Below, in pieces: positions 8,495 to 16,305 of a stretch of 36,066 nucleotides of DNA; positions within the stretch are counted from its first letter, which is position 1, and the number at the start of each line of letters is the position of its first letter. A program made the position numbers and the translations under genes. Source of the stretch: CAYYJS01 sp964472315 (GTDB taxonomy: Bacteria > Verrucomicrobiota > Kiritimatiellia > UBA8416); the NCBI GenBank assembly GCA_964472315.1, contig CAYYJS010000034.1, forward strand, positions 1-36,066, in the 5' to 3' direction. A model generated the notes under the pieces. The model worked only from the letters and a program-made list of their open reading frames with translations. It did no database searches and had not been told where the DNA came from.

Positions 8495-10777
8495 CTAATC
8501 GGCCCCCAACCAGCGGAAATACTGTACCACGTAGCGGTGGCGACCATCGGCATTCGGGAAGGGATCCCGCCAGACCTGCGCGACCGCCCGCTCCGCCCCC
8601 ATCCAATCGCCTTCGCCGGCACGATCGGCAACCGTGCCCAACCCCATCGAGAACGGACGCGCGGACAGCAGGATGGTGAAGAGATTGTGCCGCGTCGTCA
8701 GCAACCCGCAGGTGTGGGCGATCATACTTTCGATCTCGAGGTCCGACTTGGTCCCGAAACCCGGCAGCCTACGCCAATCGAGCGCCCCGATATCCGCCAC
8801 ATTCTCGAACGCATTGGTCGCGCCTCGCCAAACGTGCACACCACTCACGAGAGCCGCGGCGTTCGTCACCACCATGCTCCGTCCGGATTCCGGGAAGTCA
8901 ATGGGAATTCCACGCCAGACCGCTTCAAGAACGGCGGCATGCGCGGTATTCAGATTCACTCGTCCGCGCGACACCGCCGCGTCATCGGTCGTGACGTGCT
9001 CCAGCACGCGATCCCGAAGCGTAGCCGCGTCCCAGTCGAACAGGCGAATCGTGCGGAACCGGTCGCGGGAGGTCGGGCCGCGTATCAGAAACCCCAACTC
9101 GCCAGGACTGGCAAGCTGCCCGAGATTGGACACATGCATCTTTGTGTCCCAGTCAATGCCGCGGGTCCGTAATGCTCTGCCCGCGTCCAAATACCATGTG
9201 GTGACCGAATTCTCCGCCGGAATAGAATTCGTGCCGTCACGGTTCGCGGCCCAGTACCGGCGCGTCGTGGCAGCATCGCAGTCGGCATTGAAGCGCGGAT
9301 CATAGGCTTCGATCGACTGCGAGGCGATCACGATCGAGCCCGGCGCTTCCAACCGTATGCCCCCGACGGCAATCGCCATGGGTGTGTTGGTCACGGCATC
9401 CACGGCCGTTAGCGCGGGGTAGACCGGCGAGACGCCGCTGGGTTCGTTGACGATGACAACGGCACGTATGTTCATGGTGACTTGCATTACGGCATTCGAC
9501 GGCGCGGCGAATGCGCACAGCGGCGTCCGAGCGGACACGCTACGGTAGTTGCATGTTTCGCCGCCCGTGGGACTGCCTGCGGGACGGGGGACATAGCCCG
9601 ATGGCACCGAAAATGACGCAGGCGGCACGGACCTGAACAATTCGACGGGACTTCCCCCATCCGTGCGCATGACAACGGCCTCAACGGTTCCCGTTATCGT
9701 GAAGGAGTGGGTGCTTGCCTGCACGAAGGGATAGAACAGCTCGATCACCGCGAAGCCCGGCGGAATCTCCACTGTCGCCGTATCGACGCGCACAACACGG
9801 GCACGGAACATGGCCTCGTTGATCATCGGCACCGGCTCGGTACATGGAGCGTTGAGATCCCGCGGCACCGAATCTTCATCCGCGTAGTCGAGGAGGTTCG
9901 TATAGACAAACGGCGCCTCTGCCGGATCGATGCCGGAACGCGTGAGCGCGGCGACGATCTCGCCCCGACGGGTGACGTTGGTCCAGTTGGCCCAATGGTC
10001 CCCGAGGTAGACCAGATTGGTCGACACGCTGAAATCGTCCTGGAGGACGCCGCGCGGCGCGCGCGAATAGACGGAGAAGTAATCCGGGCGATGCCCCCGT
10101 CGCAGGCCGTTTCCTCCCGACCCGTCATCTTCCTGAAGCAGCGCGAATTCCTGTAGAGTCTCGTACCGGGTGTCGAAGGTGCGTGTGGCGACCAGGTTGG
10201 TCGCGTTGAGTACGCTGGGAAACCCGGATACATCCAACTCGCCGGGCGTCGAGCCGGCCGCCCGCGTCCACACCCCGGCGGCGCGATTGGCATCCACGAA
10301 GCCAGATTCGTTGATCACGAGAAACGCCCCGCGCCCCTTGACGCCCTCGTCCAAGGCCAGATCGAGCCAGGTGGACCAGGCATCCATGGCCTCGTTTGTC
10401 AACGCGCCCTGCACATAGCCGAGGCCGCGGCCCCAGCCGAGACGAACGACATCGCCCGCCCCGGCGGACGGCAACACGTGCCAGGCCGGATACAGGTGGT
10501 TGGTCGAAGCGCGGTCCATCGCCATGCTGAGATCGATGGCCTCCAGCGCCCGTGCCAGCGTTGCGTTGACGAGATGACGTGTGTTGACGCGGTTCGAGAA
10601 GTTGCCCGCGCCGGTCCGCTCGACACGCATCGTGATACTGAAGGCGACGCCCAGAAGCATCATCAGCGCCAGGATGCCCAACACGAGGATGATCGCCACA
10701 CCGCGCCGGCGATCGGGCAGGCTTTGCCCCGGCCCACCAGGCGGGTAACTCACGACTTCCGCTCGCGCATCATTCAT
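8495..10777 (-). CDS. gspK: GspK-like minor pseudopilin, unusually large
   Basis: This is a 760-residue protein with a type IV pilin-like N-terminus: RRRG at residues 23-26 followed by one hydrophobic helix (about 26-48, GVAIILVLGILALMM). The Glu5 of ordinary pseudopilins is absent, as is usual for GspK. Near residue 606 is VNLNTAHAAVLEAV, the NxNTA helix-turn typical of the GspK family, and near the C-terminus is a second such segment (LPGFGTKSDLEIESM). GspK caps the pseudopilus tip together with GspI and GspJ in type II secretion. Enterobacterial GspK has roughly 320 residues, so this one carries a large extra region between helix and NxNTA motif. ATG at 10777 is chosen because it overlaps the upstream stop by 8 bases and has GGGG 7 bases before it. 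It is the last gene of the pseudopilin run. Confidence 0.8.
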   Translation of the reverse strand: MNDARAEVVSYPPGGPGQSLPDRRRGVAIILVLGILALMMLLGVAFSITMRVERTGAGNFSNRVNTRHLVNATLARALEAIDLSMAMDRASTNHLYPAWHVLPSAGAGDVVRLGWGRGLGYVQGALTNEAMDAWSTWLDLALDEGVKGRGAFLVINESGFVDANRAAGVWTRAAGSTPGELDVSGFPSVLNATNLVATRTFDTRYETLQEFALLQEDDGSGGNGLRRGHRPDYFSVYSRAPRGVLQDDFSVSTNLVYLGDHWANWTNVTRRGEIVAALTRSGIDPAEAPFVYTNLLDYADEDSVPRDLNAPCTEPVPMINEAMFRARVVRVDTATVEIPPGFAVIELFYPFVQASTHSFTITGTVEAVVMRTDGGSPVELFRSVPPASFSVPSGYVPRPAGSPTGGETCNYRSVSARTPLCAFAAPSNAVMQVTMNIRAVVIVNEPSGVSPVYPALTAVDAVTNTPMAIAVGGIRLEAPGSIVIASQSIEAYDPRFNADCDAATTRRYWAANRDGTNSIPAENSVTTWYLDAGRALRTRGIDWDTKMHVSNLGQLASPGELGFLIRGPTSRDRFRTIRLFDWDAATLRDRVLEHVTTDDAAVSRGRVNLNTAHAAVLEAVWRGIPIDFPESGRSMVVTNAAALVSGVHVWRGATNAFENVADIGALDWRRLPGFGTKSDLEIESMIAHTCGLLTTRHNLFTILLSARPFSMGLGTVADRAGEGDWMGAERAVAQVWRDPFPNADGRHRYVVQYFRWLGAD

Positions 10778-11249
10778 TGTCACGCCCCGCATTCTGACAG
10801 TACGCCCGTGTCTCGTACGACCAACGTGTCGTAATGGATTCCGGAGCATCGATCAGATCCAACTGATAGGGGTTTCCCCAGGGATCGCGCATGCCTTCGC
10901 TGAAATCGCGGCGGTCGAAATCCATGAACTTGATGCGCAAGGGGTTGTAACTGCCGAGCGCGTCTCCGGAGAGCAGCGTCACGGCGGTCGCATCCATCGA
11001 CGAGTAGGGCGGCAGCGTCCCGTACGTCTTGTAAAACACCATCCAAGCCTTCTGGATCTCCCACATCTCGCCACGGGCCGCGACGCGACGACCATGCTCG
11101 CGCGCGGCCAGCAGCGCGGGAAACAGCAACGCGACCAGAATGCCGATGATCGTGATCACGACGAGCAGTTCCATCAACGAAAACCCACGCCGGCCTCGAC
11201 GCCGCGCCGCGCCCCGCGTCGTATAACCGGTTATACCGTTCGATTGCAT
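10770..11249 (-). CDS. Type II secretion pseudopilin, GspG-like (fourth G-like copy)
   Basis: This is a 159-residue prepilin. The leader ends in RRRGRRG and the mature protein would start FSLMELLVVITIIGILVAL, with Glu at +5, so a GspO/PilD peptidase should cut after Gly22. The C-terminal half carries DPWGNPYQL, the conserved segment of the major pseudopilin globular domain. It lacks the final GxDGxxGTDDD calcium-loop tail found in other members of this cluster. The start at 11249 shares one base with the upstream stop (TGATG), with GGGAAG just before it. A longer form starting at 11261 is possible. Its place between the J-like and K-like genes suggests a minor pseudopilin, although the sequence type is G-like. 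Confidence 0.8.
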   Translation of the reverse strand: MQSNGITGYTTRGAARRRGRRGFSLMELLVVITIIGILVALLFPALLAAREHGRRVAARGEMWEIQKAWMVFYKTYGTLPPYSSMDATAVTLLSGDALGSYNPLRIKFMDFDRRDFSEGMRDPWGNPYQLDLIDAPESITTRWSYETRAYCQNAGRDNE

Positions 11250-11854
11250 CAGTCTTCCCATGTTTGGATGTCGTCGTCCGTTCCGGTGACACCGTCGCGG
11301 CCCAGCGTCCACACGTTGACCTGGGACGTGCCGGTCGCCTTCTCCAACACCATCCGGATGGAGACCCACCGCGGAAGCGAAGTCGTACAGTGGACGCCGG
11401 CGGGCGTAACGAAGGCGAGGCTCAGGACATGGTCCACGACCGGCACGTTTGCCAGGCCGGCATCGGGCTCGCCGTGCGGATAGGGGGGCGCGGCGGCAAT
11501 GACGGGCACCTCGGTACGCTGAAGCTGCGTTCCCACCAGCATGTATCGGACCTGCGAGACGGAACGGTTTGTCGCGTCAGGTTCGACAGTCGTGTAGAAT
11601 TGGATCTCGCCGCCTGGCCCTCCGATCGAACATCGCAGGAGATCGTCCGCCAGCGCGTGCGACAGTTCGCCGGCCATGAGGTTCAGCGCGGAACGACCCT
11701 CCATGCTCATCTCCACCTGGCGCAGCCCCCCATCCCAGGCCACGGAGGACTGATGGAACAACTGGGCCATGATAACCATGATGACGACGAGAATCGTCAT
11801 CGCCACGATGATCTCGATCAGCGTGAAGCCCGCACGCCCCGTTTCGCTACGCAT
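11249..11854 (-). CDS. GspJ-like minor pseudopilin with a major-pseudopilin-style C-terminal tail
   Basis: This is a 201-residue prepilin with a short leader (MRSETGRAG) cut before FTLIEIIVAMTILVVIMVIM, with Glu at +5. The body (SSVAWDGGLRQVEMSMEGR, later LMAGELSHALADDLL) fits the PulJ/GspJ family, in which the mature helix is followed by a globular domain that contacts GspI and GspK at the tip. Its last residues read GRDGVTGTDDDIQTW, which matches the calcium-binding tail expected in the major pseudopilin GspG rather than in GspJ. ATG at 11854 overlaps the upstream stop by 8 bases (ATGCGTAG), implying coupled translation. Family assignment is by position and N-terminal features and is moderately sure. 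Confidence 0.75.
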   Translation of the reverse strand: MRSETGRAGFTLIEIIVAMTILVVIMVIMAQLFHQSSVAWDGGLRQVEMSMEGRSALNLMAGELSHALADDLLRCSIGGPGGEIQFYTTVEPDATNRSVSQVRYMLVGTQLQRTEVPVIAAAPPYPHGEPDAGLANVPVVDHVLSLAFVTPAGVHCTTSLPRWVSIRMVLEKATGTSQVNVWTLGRDGVTGTDDDIQTWED

Positions 11855-12365
11855 CGGGCGCCCCCATGTAGTAGAATTCGGTATAAAACCACTGCGCGCG
11901 CCGCCGGAAGACGACGGCGTCGGCCGGTCCGTAGCGGCCACCCCACACCCACAGCGACACCGACCGCCGGTCGCCAAGGTCGCCGAACGAAAGCATGTAG
12001 CGGACGTAGTTCCCGGTACCGGTTGGAAACTCGAGAGGCACACTGGTCCCTGTCGGTACGACGGGCAGCCCGGCGACGGCGGACGCCGCAAACGTGCCCA
12101 TCGCATCCCATTCGTCCCACTCGTCGATGCCGTCCACATTGGCACGTATGGCATTGATGATGTAATCGGCAAACAGCGCCGACTGCGTGTCGCGGTAGGC
12201 GGAGTCCCCCTGCTTCAGCCCCGCCGGGAACAGGCTGAACAACACCAGCAACCCGACGGCGATAAGCATGATCGCCAGGCTCACCTCGATCAGACTGAAC
12301 CCGGCCCCGCGTCCGGATGGGACGCGGCGAACGCCGTGGCCGAAGCTGTAACGGTCCACCGTCAC
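11847..12365 (-). CDS. GspI/PilV-like minor pseudopilin
   Basis: This is a 172-residue prepilin. I choose the GTG start at 12365 over ATG at 12386 because GAGGAGG lies 8 bases before it and the GTGA overlaps the upstream stop by four bases. The leader ends in SGRGAG and the mature protein begins FSLIEVSLAIMLIAVGLLVLFSL, with Glu at +5. The LIEVxLAIxLIAVGLL pattern is typical of the GspI/PilV group, which starts assembly of the pseudopilus tip. A conserved-looking FPAGLKQGDSAYRDTQSALFAD follows. It sits between the H-like and J-like genes, matching the usual H-I-J-K order of type II secretion operons. Confidence 0.78.
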   Translation of the reverse strand: MTVDRYSFGHGVRRVPSGRGAGFSLIEVSLAIMLIAVGLLVLFSLFPAGLKQGDSAYRDTQSALFADYIINAIRANVDGIDEWDEWDAMGTFAASAVAGLPVVPTGTSVPLEFPTGTGNYVRYMLSFGDLGDRRSVSLWVWGGRYGPADAVVFRRRAQWFYTEFYYMGAPDA

Positions 12366-13078
12366 GGGCGTCCCTCCTCGACCCATCCCGTCAGGCCGCG
12401 CACCGTGACGACCAGCGAGGTCGACCCGGCGGACGACGGGTACAGCTCGCAGATTTCGATCACATAGAATCCACCCGCTCGTGGCGTCGTTCCCTCCGGA
12501 AGAAAGTCGACTCTATCGGGCAATTCCAGACTACCGGCGTCGGGGCCAAACGCAAGCCCCGGCGGAAGCGATTCGCTATCGTGAATGGCAAAACCGATAC
12601 GGTCCCCCGGACTCCAGATATTCCGCCTGCCGCCGGATAGTCCGCCAAAGATCGTCCCACTCGTATTGGCGGTCACCGTGGCGCGGCTCCCGTCGTCGAT
12701 GTTGTAGACCGTTCCTCCGATAAGCTCGTCGGCCTCCCAGGGGAACTCGTTCATCGCGGTCACGGAGACGGCGCTGCCCACGTTGCACACGCCAAACCGC
12801 GCCAACACCACATAGGAAGCGTTCGTGCCGTCCTGGGAGAAGACGACGAAGGTGGGCGATTGGTGCGTGACGGCATGTTGCCGGGCCAGTTGCAGGACGG
12901 ACTTCAGGTTCGACACCGCCCCCTGCATGCTCATTGCGCGTGTGAACCCGACAAACGCGCCAACCCCGATGCCCATCAGGATCAGCATGATCAGCATGAC
13001 CGTCAGCAGCTCCAGCAGTGTGAAACCCCGGCGGTCGGCGCGGCCCGCCGCAATCGTCATATCCGGATTACAGGACAT
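12362..13078 (-). CDS. GspH-like minor pseudopilin
   Basis: This is a 238-residue prepilin with leader ending RADRRG and mature start FTLLELLTVMLIMLILMGIG, with Glu at +5. The segment after the helix (AVSNLKSVLQLARQHAVTHQSPTFVVF) is characteristic of the GspH/FimT family, with the LxxARxxAV pattern and a following beta strand. At 238 residues it is longer than typical GspH (about 170-190). ATG at 13078 has GGGAGG 7 bases upstream and follows the previous stop by 12 bases. GspH is a pseudopilus subunit near the tip. The assignment to H rather than another minor pseudopilin rests on this motif and on gene order. Confidence 0.8.
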   Translation of the reverse strand: MSCNPDMTIAAGRADRRGFTLLELLTVMLIMLILMGIGVGAFVGFTRAMSMQGAVSNLKSVLQLARQHAVTHQSPTFVVFSQDGTNASYVVLARFGVCNVGSAVSVTAMNEFPWEADELIGGTVYNIDDGSRATVTANTSGTIFGGLSGGRRNIWSPGDRIGFAIHDSESLPPGLAFGPDAGSLELPDRVDFLPEGTTPRAGGFYVIEICELYPSSAGSTSLVVTVRGLTGWVEEGRP

Positions 13079-13090
13079 ACCGCGGCCTCC

Positions 13091-13567
13091 CTACCAGGTT
13101 ACACTCACGCCATCCGCCGGCGTTCCGTCATAGTTGATGTCAATCGTCACGCGGTACGGATTTCGCCACGGATCGAGCAAGTTGCCGTCCTCGTCCGTCG
13201 GATAGTCGACCAGGTCGATATATGGGCTATCCTCGACTTCATCCCGGAACGGCCCCGACTCGCCCGTCAGGATCCGGACGATTTCGACGTTGCCGACGGC
13301 CCCGCCTTCGTACGTATGGTCGCTCCCGTCATCCAGGTGCGCGTCGGGACAGGGCCATTGGTGATGGCGCACGTGGTAGCCGCCGATCGCCGTCTTAAGC
13401 GCCAGCGCCGCCGCGTTCGCGCGCTGCGTCTTCACGCCCGTCTTGACCTTCATGACCGCGGAAAGCAGCAGGGCCATGAGGACGGCGATCACGAGGATCA
13501 CCATCAGCAGTTCCAGCAGCGTGAAGCCGCCGCGCCGCCGGCTACTTCCAATTTGTGACGTCATCAT
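13091..13567 (-). CDS. Type II secretion pseudopilin, GspG-like (third G-like copy)
   Basis: This is a 158-residue prepilin. The leader ends SSRRRGG and the mature protein starts FTLLELLMVILVIAVLMALLL, with Glu at +5. The globular part has a helix (ALALKTAIGGYHVRHHQWP) and then DPWRNPYRVTID, the conserved C-terminal strand of the GspG family. The calcium-loop tail is not recognisable. Two adjacent ATG codons (13567 and 13564) lie inside the end of the upstream gene, an overlap of 23-26 bases. The Shine-Dalgarno sequence is weak, so translation may depend on coupling. It is one of four G-like proteins here, so it is unlikely to be the main pilus subunit without other evidence. Confidence 0.8.
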   Translation of the reverse strand: MMTSQIGSSRRRGGFTLLELLMVILVIAVLMALLLSAVMKVKTGVKTQRANAAALALKTAIGGYHVRHHQWPCPDAHLDDGSDHTYEGGAVGNVEIVRILTGESGPFRDEVEDSPYIDLVDYPTDEDGNLLDPWRNPYRVTIDINYDGTPADGVSVTW

Positions 13568-14048
13568 CGGTGCCCGAATCCCCATCCGGTCCCTTGGACC
13601 ATACAGCCACGCTGAGCCGGAGTTCCTCGATACCCCGCACATCGTCGGAAACCCGGTTATCCAGATCGTAGTCCAGCAGGAACTGGTAGGGGTTGTGCCA
13701 TGGGTCGTTATAGGCCACGGTGCTCGTCCGGAAATCGAGGTAGGTGAACCCCTTGGGGTTGACGCCGCGCAGGATCTCGATGGCATCTTCGCCCATTTCG
13801 ACGAGTTCGTCGCCGCCGGGCGTCGGGAAACACTTGTAGTCCTGCAGGTACTGCGTCCACGCCACCGAAATCTGCCCCACCTGGGAACGCGCCTTGGCCC
13901 TGCGTGCACGCGTGCCCATGCCGCTCAGTCCGGCGAGTATCAACCCCGCCAACATCAGAATGATCGCCAACGTCACGAGCAGCTCGATCAGCGTGAACCC
14001 GCGGACGCCTGGCGCCCGCCCGATTCGGTGAGATGGTGTGTCACGCAT
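13542..14048 (-). CDS. gspG: Major pseudopilin GspG (best candidate of the four G-like genes)
   Basis: This is a 168-residue prepilin with leader ending APGVRG and mature start FTLIELLVTLAIILMLAGLIL, with Glu at +5. It then has the GspG-type helix (QISVAWTQYLQDYKCFPT), DPWHNPYQFLLDYDL, and a C-terminal tail reading SKGPDGDSGTDDDVTNW. That tail matches the canonical calcium-binding loop of the major pseudopilin, where acidic residues hold the Ca2+ that stabilises the fibre. Of the four G-like proteins it has the most complete set of features. The start is ATG at 14048, five bases after the upstream stop. GspG polymerises into the periplasmic pseudopilus that drives substrates through the secretin. 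Confidence 0.8.
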   Translation of the reverse strand: MRDTPSHRIGRAPGVRGFTLIELLVTLAIILMLAGLILAGLSGMGTRARRAKARSQVGQISVAWTQYLQDYKCFPTPGGDELVEMGEDAIEILRGVNPKGFTYLDFRTSTVAYNDPWHNPYQFLLDYDLDNRVSDDVRGIEELRLSVAVWSKGPDGDSGTDDDVTNWK

Positions 14049-14053
14049 GGCCG

Positions 14054-14800
14054 CTACTCGCTGAATCTGCCGTGATGTACATCGTCGCCGGTTCCATCGT
14101 CGCCGTCCGGCCCCGCCGACCAGAGCCGATAGCGGATGAACGGCGGCGTGCACTGGTAGCGGTACGTGCCGCCCCACGGATCGTGAAGCGAGGCCACGTA
14201 GTTGGTGTAGGGCTGAATCGACTCCATTCCAGCGGGCGGGTCGTGCCGCCGGCCGCCAGCGCCGTCCGGGCCGATAGCGTCGATGTAATGCGCCCAGGAC
14301 GCCTTGGCGACGACATCGCGCGGCGTATCCATATCGTACCAGCAACCGCGCGTGCCGAGCGCGTAGGATTGCCCTTGGTCGCGCGGATACAGGAACGAGA
14401 TGAGTCCGTAACGATAGCCCAGTGCCCAATCCGCGTGACTCGACCACGGCCAGGTGCCGCTGGGCCGCCGCAGGTCGGGGAAAAACGTCGCGGGATCCTC
14501 GGGGTTGTTGTGTGCCGGAAGAAAGACCCGCATCATGTAGACCGACTGCGTATTCGTGCTTTGCGCTTCGTATTCGTATTCCACGAAGTTCACCGGCGGG
14601 TAGCTGCCGTACTCGGCATAGAACTCGTTGAGCGCGTTCTGAATCTGTTCCAGTTCATAGACGCACCGCGACCGCGCCATCTTGTCCTGCATGAGCTTGG
14701 TCACACGGAAAAGAATCCCGCTGAGGATCATGATGACGAGGATTACCACCATCATCTCGATCAACGTAAACCCGCGCCATGTTCCTCGGTTGCGTCTCAT
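14054..14800 (-). CDS. Type II secretion pseudopilin, long GspG-like (first G-like copy)
   Basis: This is a 248-residue prepilin, longer than the usual GspG (about 140-150). The leader MRRNRGTWRG precedes FTLIEMMVVILVIMILSGIL, with Glu at +5. The globular domain includes ELEQIQNALNEFYAEYGSYP, as in GspG, then an insertion of about 100 residues with several Trp and aromatic residues. It ends with DPWGGTYRY and LWSAGPDGDDGTGDD, the calcium-type tail. ATG at 14800 is firmly placed by GGAGGAGG 8 bases upstream, against an upstream in-frame ATG at 14851. It is the first gene after a candidate promoter and so may head its own transcript separately from gspF. Confidence 0.82.
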   Translation of the reverse strand: MRRNRGTWRGFTLIEMMVVILVIMILSGILFRVTKLMQDKMARSRCVYELEQIQNALNEFYAEYGSYPPVNFVEYEYEAQSTNTQSVYMMRVFLPAHNNPEDPATFFPDLRRPSGTWPWSSHADWALGYRYGLISFLYPRDQGQSYALGTRGCWYDMDTPRDVVAKASWAHYIDAIGPDGAGGRRHDPPAGMESIQPYTNYVASLHDPWGGTYRYQCTPPFIRYRLWSAGPDGDDGTGDDVHHGRFSE

Positions 14801-14822
14801 TATGACTGCCTCCTCCATATCG

Positions 14823-14852
14823 AGAATACCATTCGGCCTGGACGCATGCAAA
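14823..14852 (-). promoter_or_regulatory. Candidate sigma-70-type promoter for the pseudopilin gene run
   Basis: Read on the minus strand, TTTGCA (14852-14847) is followed 18 bases later by TATTCT (14828-14823). The latter is preceded by TGG, giving an extended -10 (TGGTATTCT). It lies 22 bases before the start codon at 14800, just ahead of the strong GGAGGAGG site. This could allow pseudopilin expression independent of gspF. Confidence 0.45.
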
Positions 14853-14869
14853 CCCTCGCGTCGCGGTCG

Positions 14870-14883
14870 GTCCCGTCCGGGAC
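14870..14883 (-). terminator. Short perfect palindrome after gspF
   Basis: GTCCCG-TC-CGGGAC forms a six-pair stem 7 bases downstream of the gspF stop (minus strand). No T-run follows, so it may be a pausing or mRNA-end structure rather than a terminator. Confidence 0.2.
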
Positions 14884-14890
14884 GATAAAC

Positions 14891-16162
14891 TCAGGCCGCC
14901 ATCTCGCTGATGATCGAGATCAACGGTACGAACATGGCAATGACGATGGTGCCGATGATCAGCGCCAGCAGGACGATCATGATCGGCTCGATGACCGACG
15001 TCAGCCCCTCGACGGTCGTATCGACCTCGTCGTCGTAGCTGTCGGCCACGCGCACGAGCATCTCGGGCAGGGCGCCGGTCTCCTCGCCCACGTCCACCAT
15101 GCTGACGACCATGTCGGGGAACACCCCGGAGGCTTCCATCGGCATCGCCATGCTCTCGCCTTCCTTGACGCTGTCATGGACCCGCTGAATCGCATCGGCG
15201 ATGACGCGGTTGCCCGACGTGTCGCGCACGATGTTCAGCGCCTGCAGCACCGGAACGCCGGCCCCCATCAGCGTCCCCAGCGTCCTCGAGAACCGGGCCA
15301 CCGCCGTCTTCCGGAAGAGCGGACCGAAAAGGGGCATGCGGAGCTTCATGCGATCGAGCGCGGCGCCGCCCCACGCGGTCCGTTTGGCCGCCTTCACCAG
15401 CGCCACCGTCGCCACGATCACGGCGATGATGACATACCACCGGTGCGCGACGGCCTGGCTGATGTTGATGACGAACTGGGTCACGGCGGGCAACGACTTG
15501 CCGCCCAGCAGCTCCTTGAAAATGTCGTTGAATTTCGGGATGATGAACACCATCAGAAACGTGAGAATGCCCATCGCGGCGATCATGACCACGATCGGGT
15601 AGACCATCGCGCTCTTGACCTTGTTCTTGATCCGTTCGGCCTTCTCCATGAACTCGGCCAGCCGCAACAGAACCTGCTCGAGAACGCCGCCGGCCTCGCC
15701 GGCGCGCACCATGTTGACGAACAGGTTGTCGAAGATCCGCGGATACTGCGCCAGCGCTTCGGAGAAGGTGCTGCCCCCCTCCACGGATTCGCCCATCCCG
15801 TTCAGCGCATCGCGCAGGCCCGCGTGTTTCTCCTGCTTGAGCAGGATGCGGAGCCCGCGCAGCAGCGGCAGCCCGGCATTGATCAGCGTGGCAAGCTGGC
15901 GCGTGAACCCCATCAACTGCTTCGCCTTCACCCTGCCGCCGAAAAGCCGCGGCATACGGAATGCGCGCCCCGCCTTCTTGGGGCCGCCCTTGGCCGCCCC
16001 GGGGCTGCCCTTGCGGCGACCGCCATCGGCTTCGACGACGCGCGTGGGAAACAACCCCTTCGACCGGATCATCTGAACCGCTTGGGCACGACTCTCGGCC
16101 TCGACGATATCTTCCGTCTCGCCGCCGCTGGCGTCCATCGCAGTGAAGCGGAACCTTGGCAT
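14891..16162 (-). CDS. gspF: Type II secretion inner membrane platform protein GspF
   Basis: This is a 423-residue protein, normal for the family. An N-terminal cytoplasmic domain (MPRFRFTAMDASGGETEDIVEA) leads into two copies of the T2SSF domain. The first begins near residue 84 (FTRQLATLINAGLPLLRGLR) and the second with FSRTLGTLMGAGVPVLQALN. Hydrophobic helices lie at about 181-210, 238-258 and 391-418. GspF is the polytopic core of the assembly platform; it couples the ATPase GspE to pseudopilin addition. ATG at 16162 has AAGGAG 8 bases upstream; the GTG three codons earlier overlaps that site and is unlikely. Ninety bases separate it from the first pseudopilin gene. PilC of type IV pili is homologous, but the H-I-J-K context favours type II secretion. 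Confidence 0.92.
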   Translation of the reverse strand: MPRFRFTAMDASGGETEDIVEAESRAQAVQMIRSKGLFPTRVVEADGGRRKGSPGAAKGGPKKAGRAFRMPRLFGGRVKAKQLMGFTRQLATLINAGLPLLRGLRILLKQEKHAGLRDALNGMGESVEGGSTFSEALAQYPRIFDNLFVNMVRAGEAGGVLEQVLLRLAEFMEKAERIKNKVKSAMVYPIVVMIAAMGILTFLMVFIIPKFNDIFKELLGGKSLPAVTQFVINISQAVAHRWYVIIAVIVATVALVKAAKRTAWGGAALDRMKLRMPLFGPLFRKTAVARFSRTLGTLMGAGVPVLQALNIVRDTSGNRVIADAIQRVHDSVKEGESMAMPMEASGVFPDMVVSMVDVGEETGALPEMLVRVADSYDDEVDTTVEGLTSVIEPIMIVLLALIIGTIVIAMFVPLISIISEMAA

Positions 16163-16174
16163 GGTGCGCACTCC

Positions 16175-16202
16175 TTGACTGGGGTTGCGGTCAACGTATC
16201 AC
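16175..16202 (+). promoter_or_regulatory. Weak candidate promoter for the epimerase gene
   Basis: TTGACT (16175-16180) and TATCAC (16197-16202) are separated by 16 bases. They lie in the divergent gap between gspF and the epimerase, about 100 bases before the latter's start. In the other direction a TTGAAC followed 17 bases later by TACGTT, preceded by TGA, could serve gspF. Both are weak matches. Confidence 0.25.
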
Positions 16203-16305
16203 GCGACCCACGGCTGTTCAACCTTGAAAAGGAAGCATTCCCGGCTGGTATGGGCAGGCACCGCGCGGTATGGTGGCGGCCAACCGATATCTGGGAGGCA
16301 TGCGC

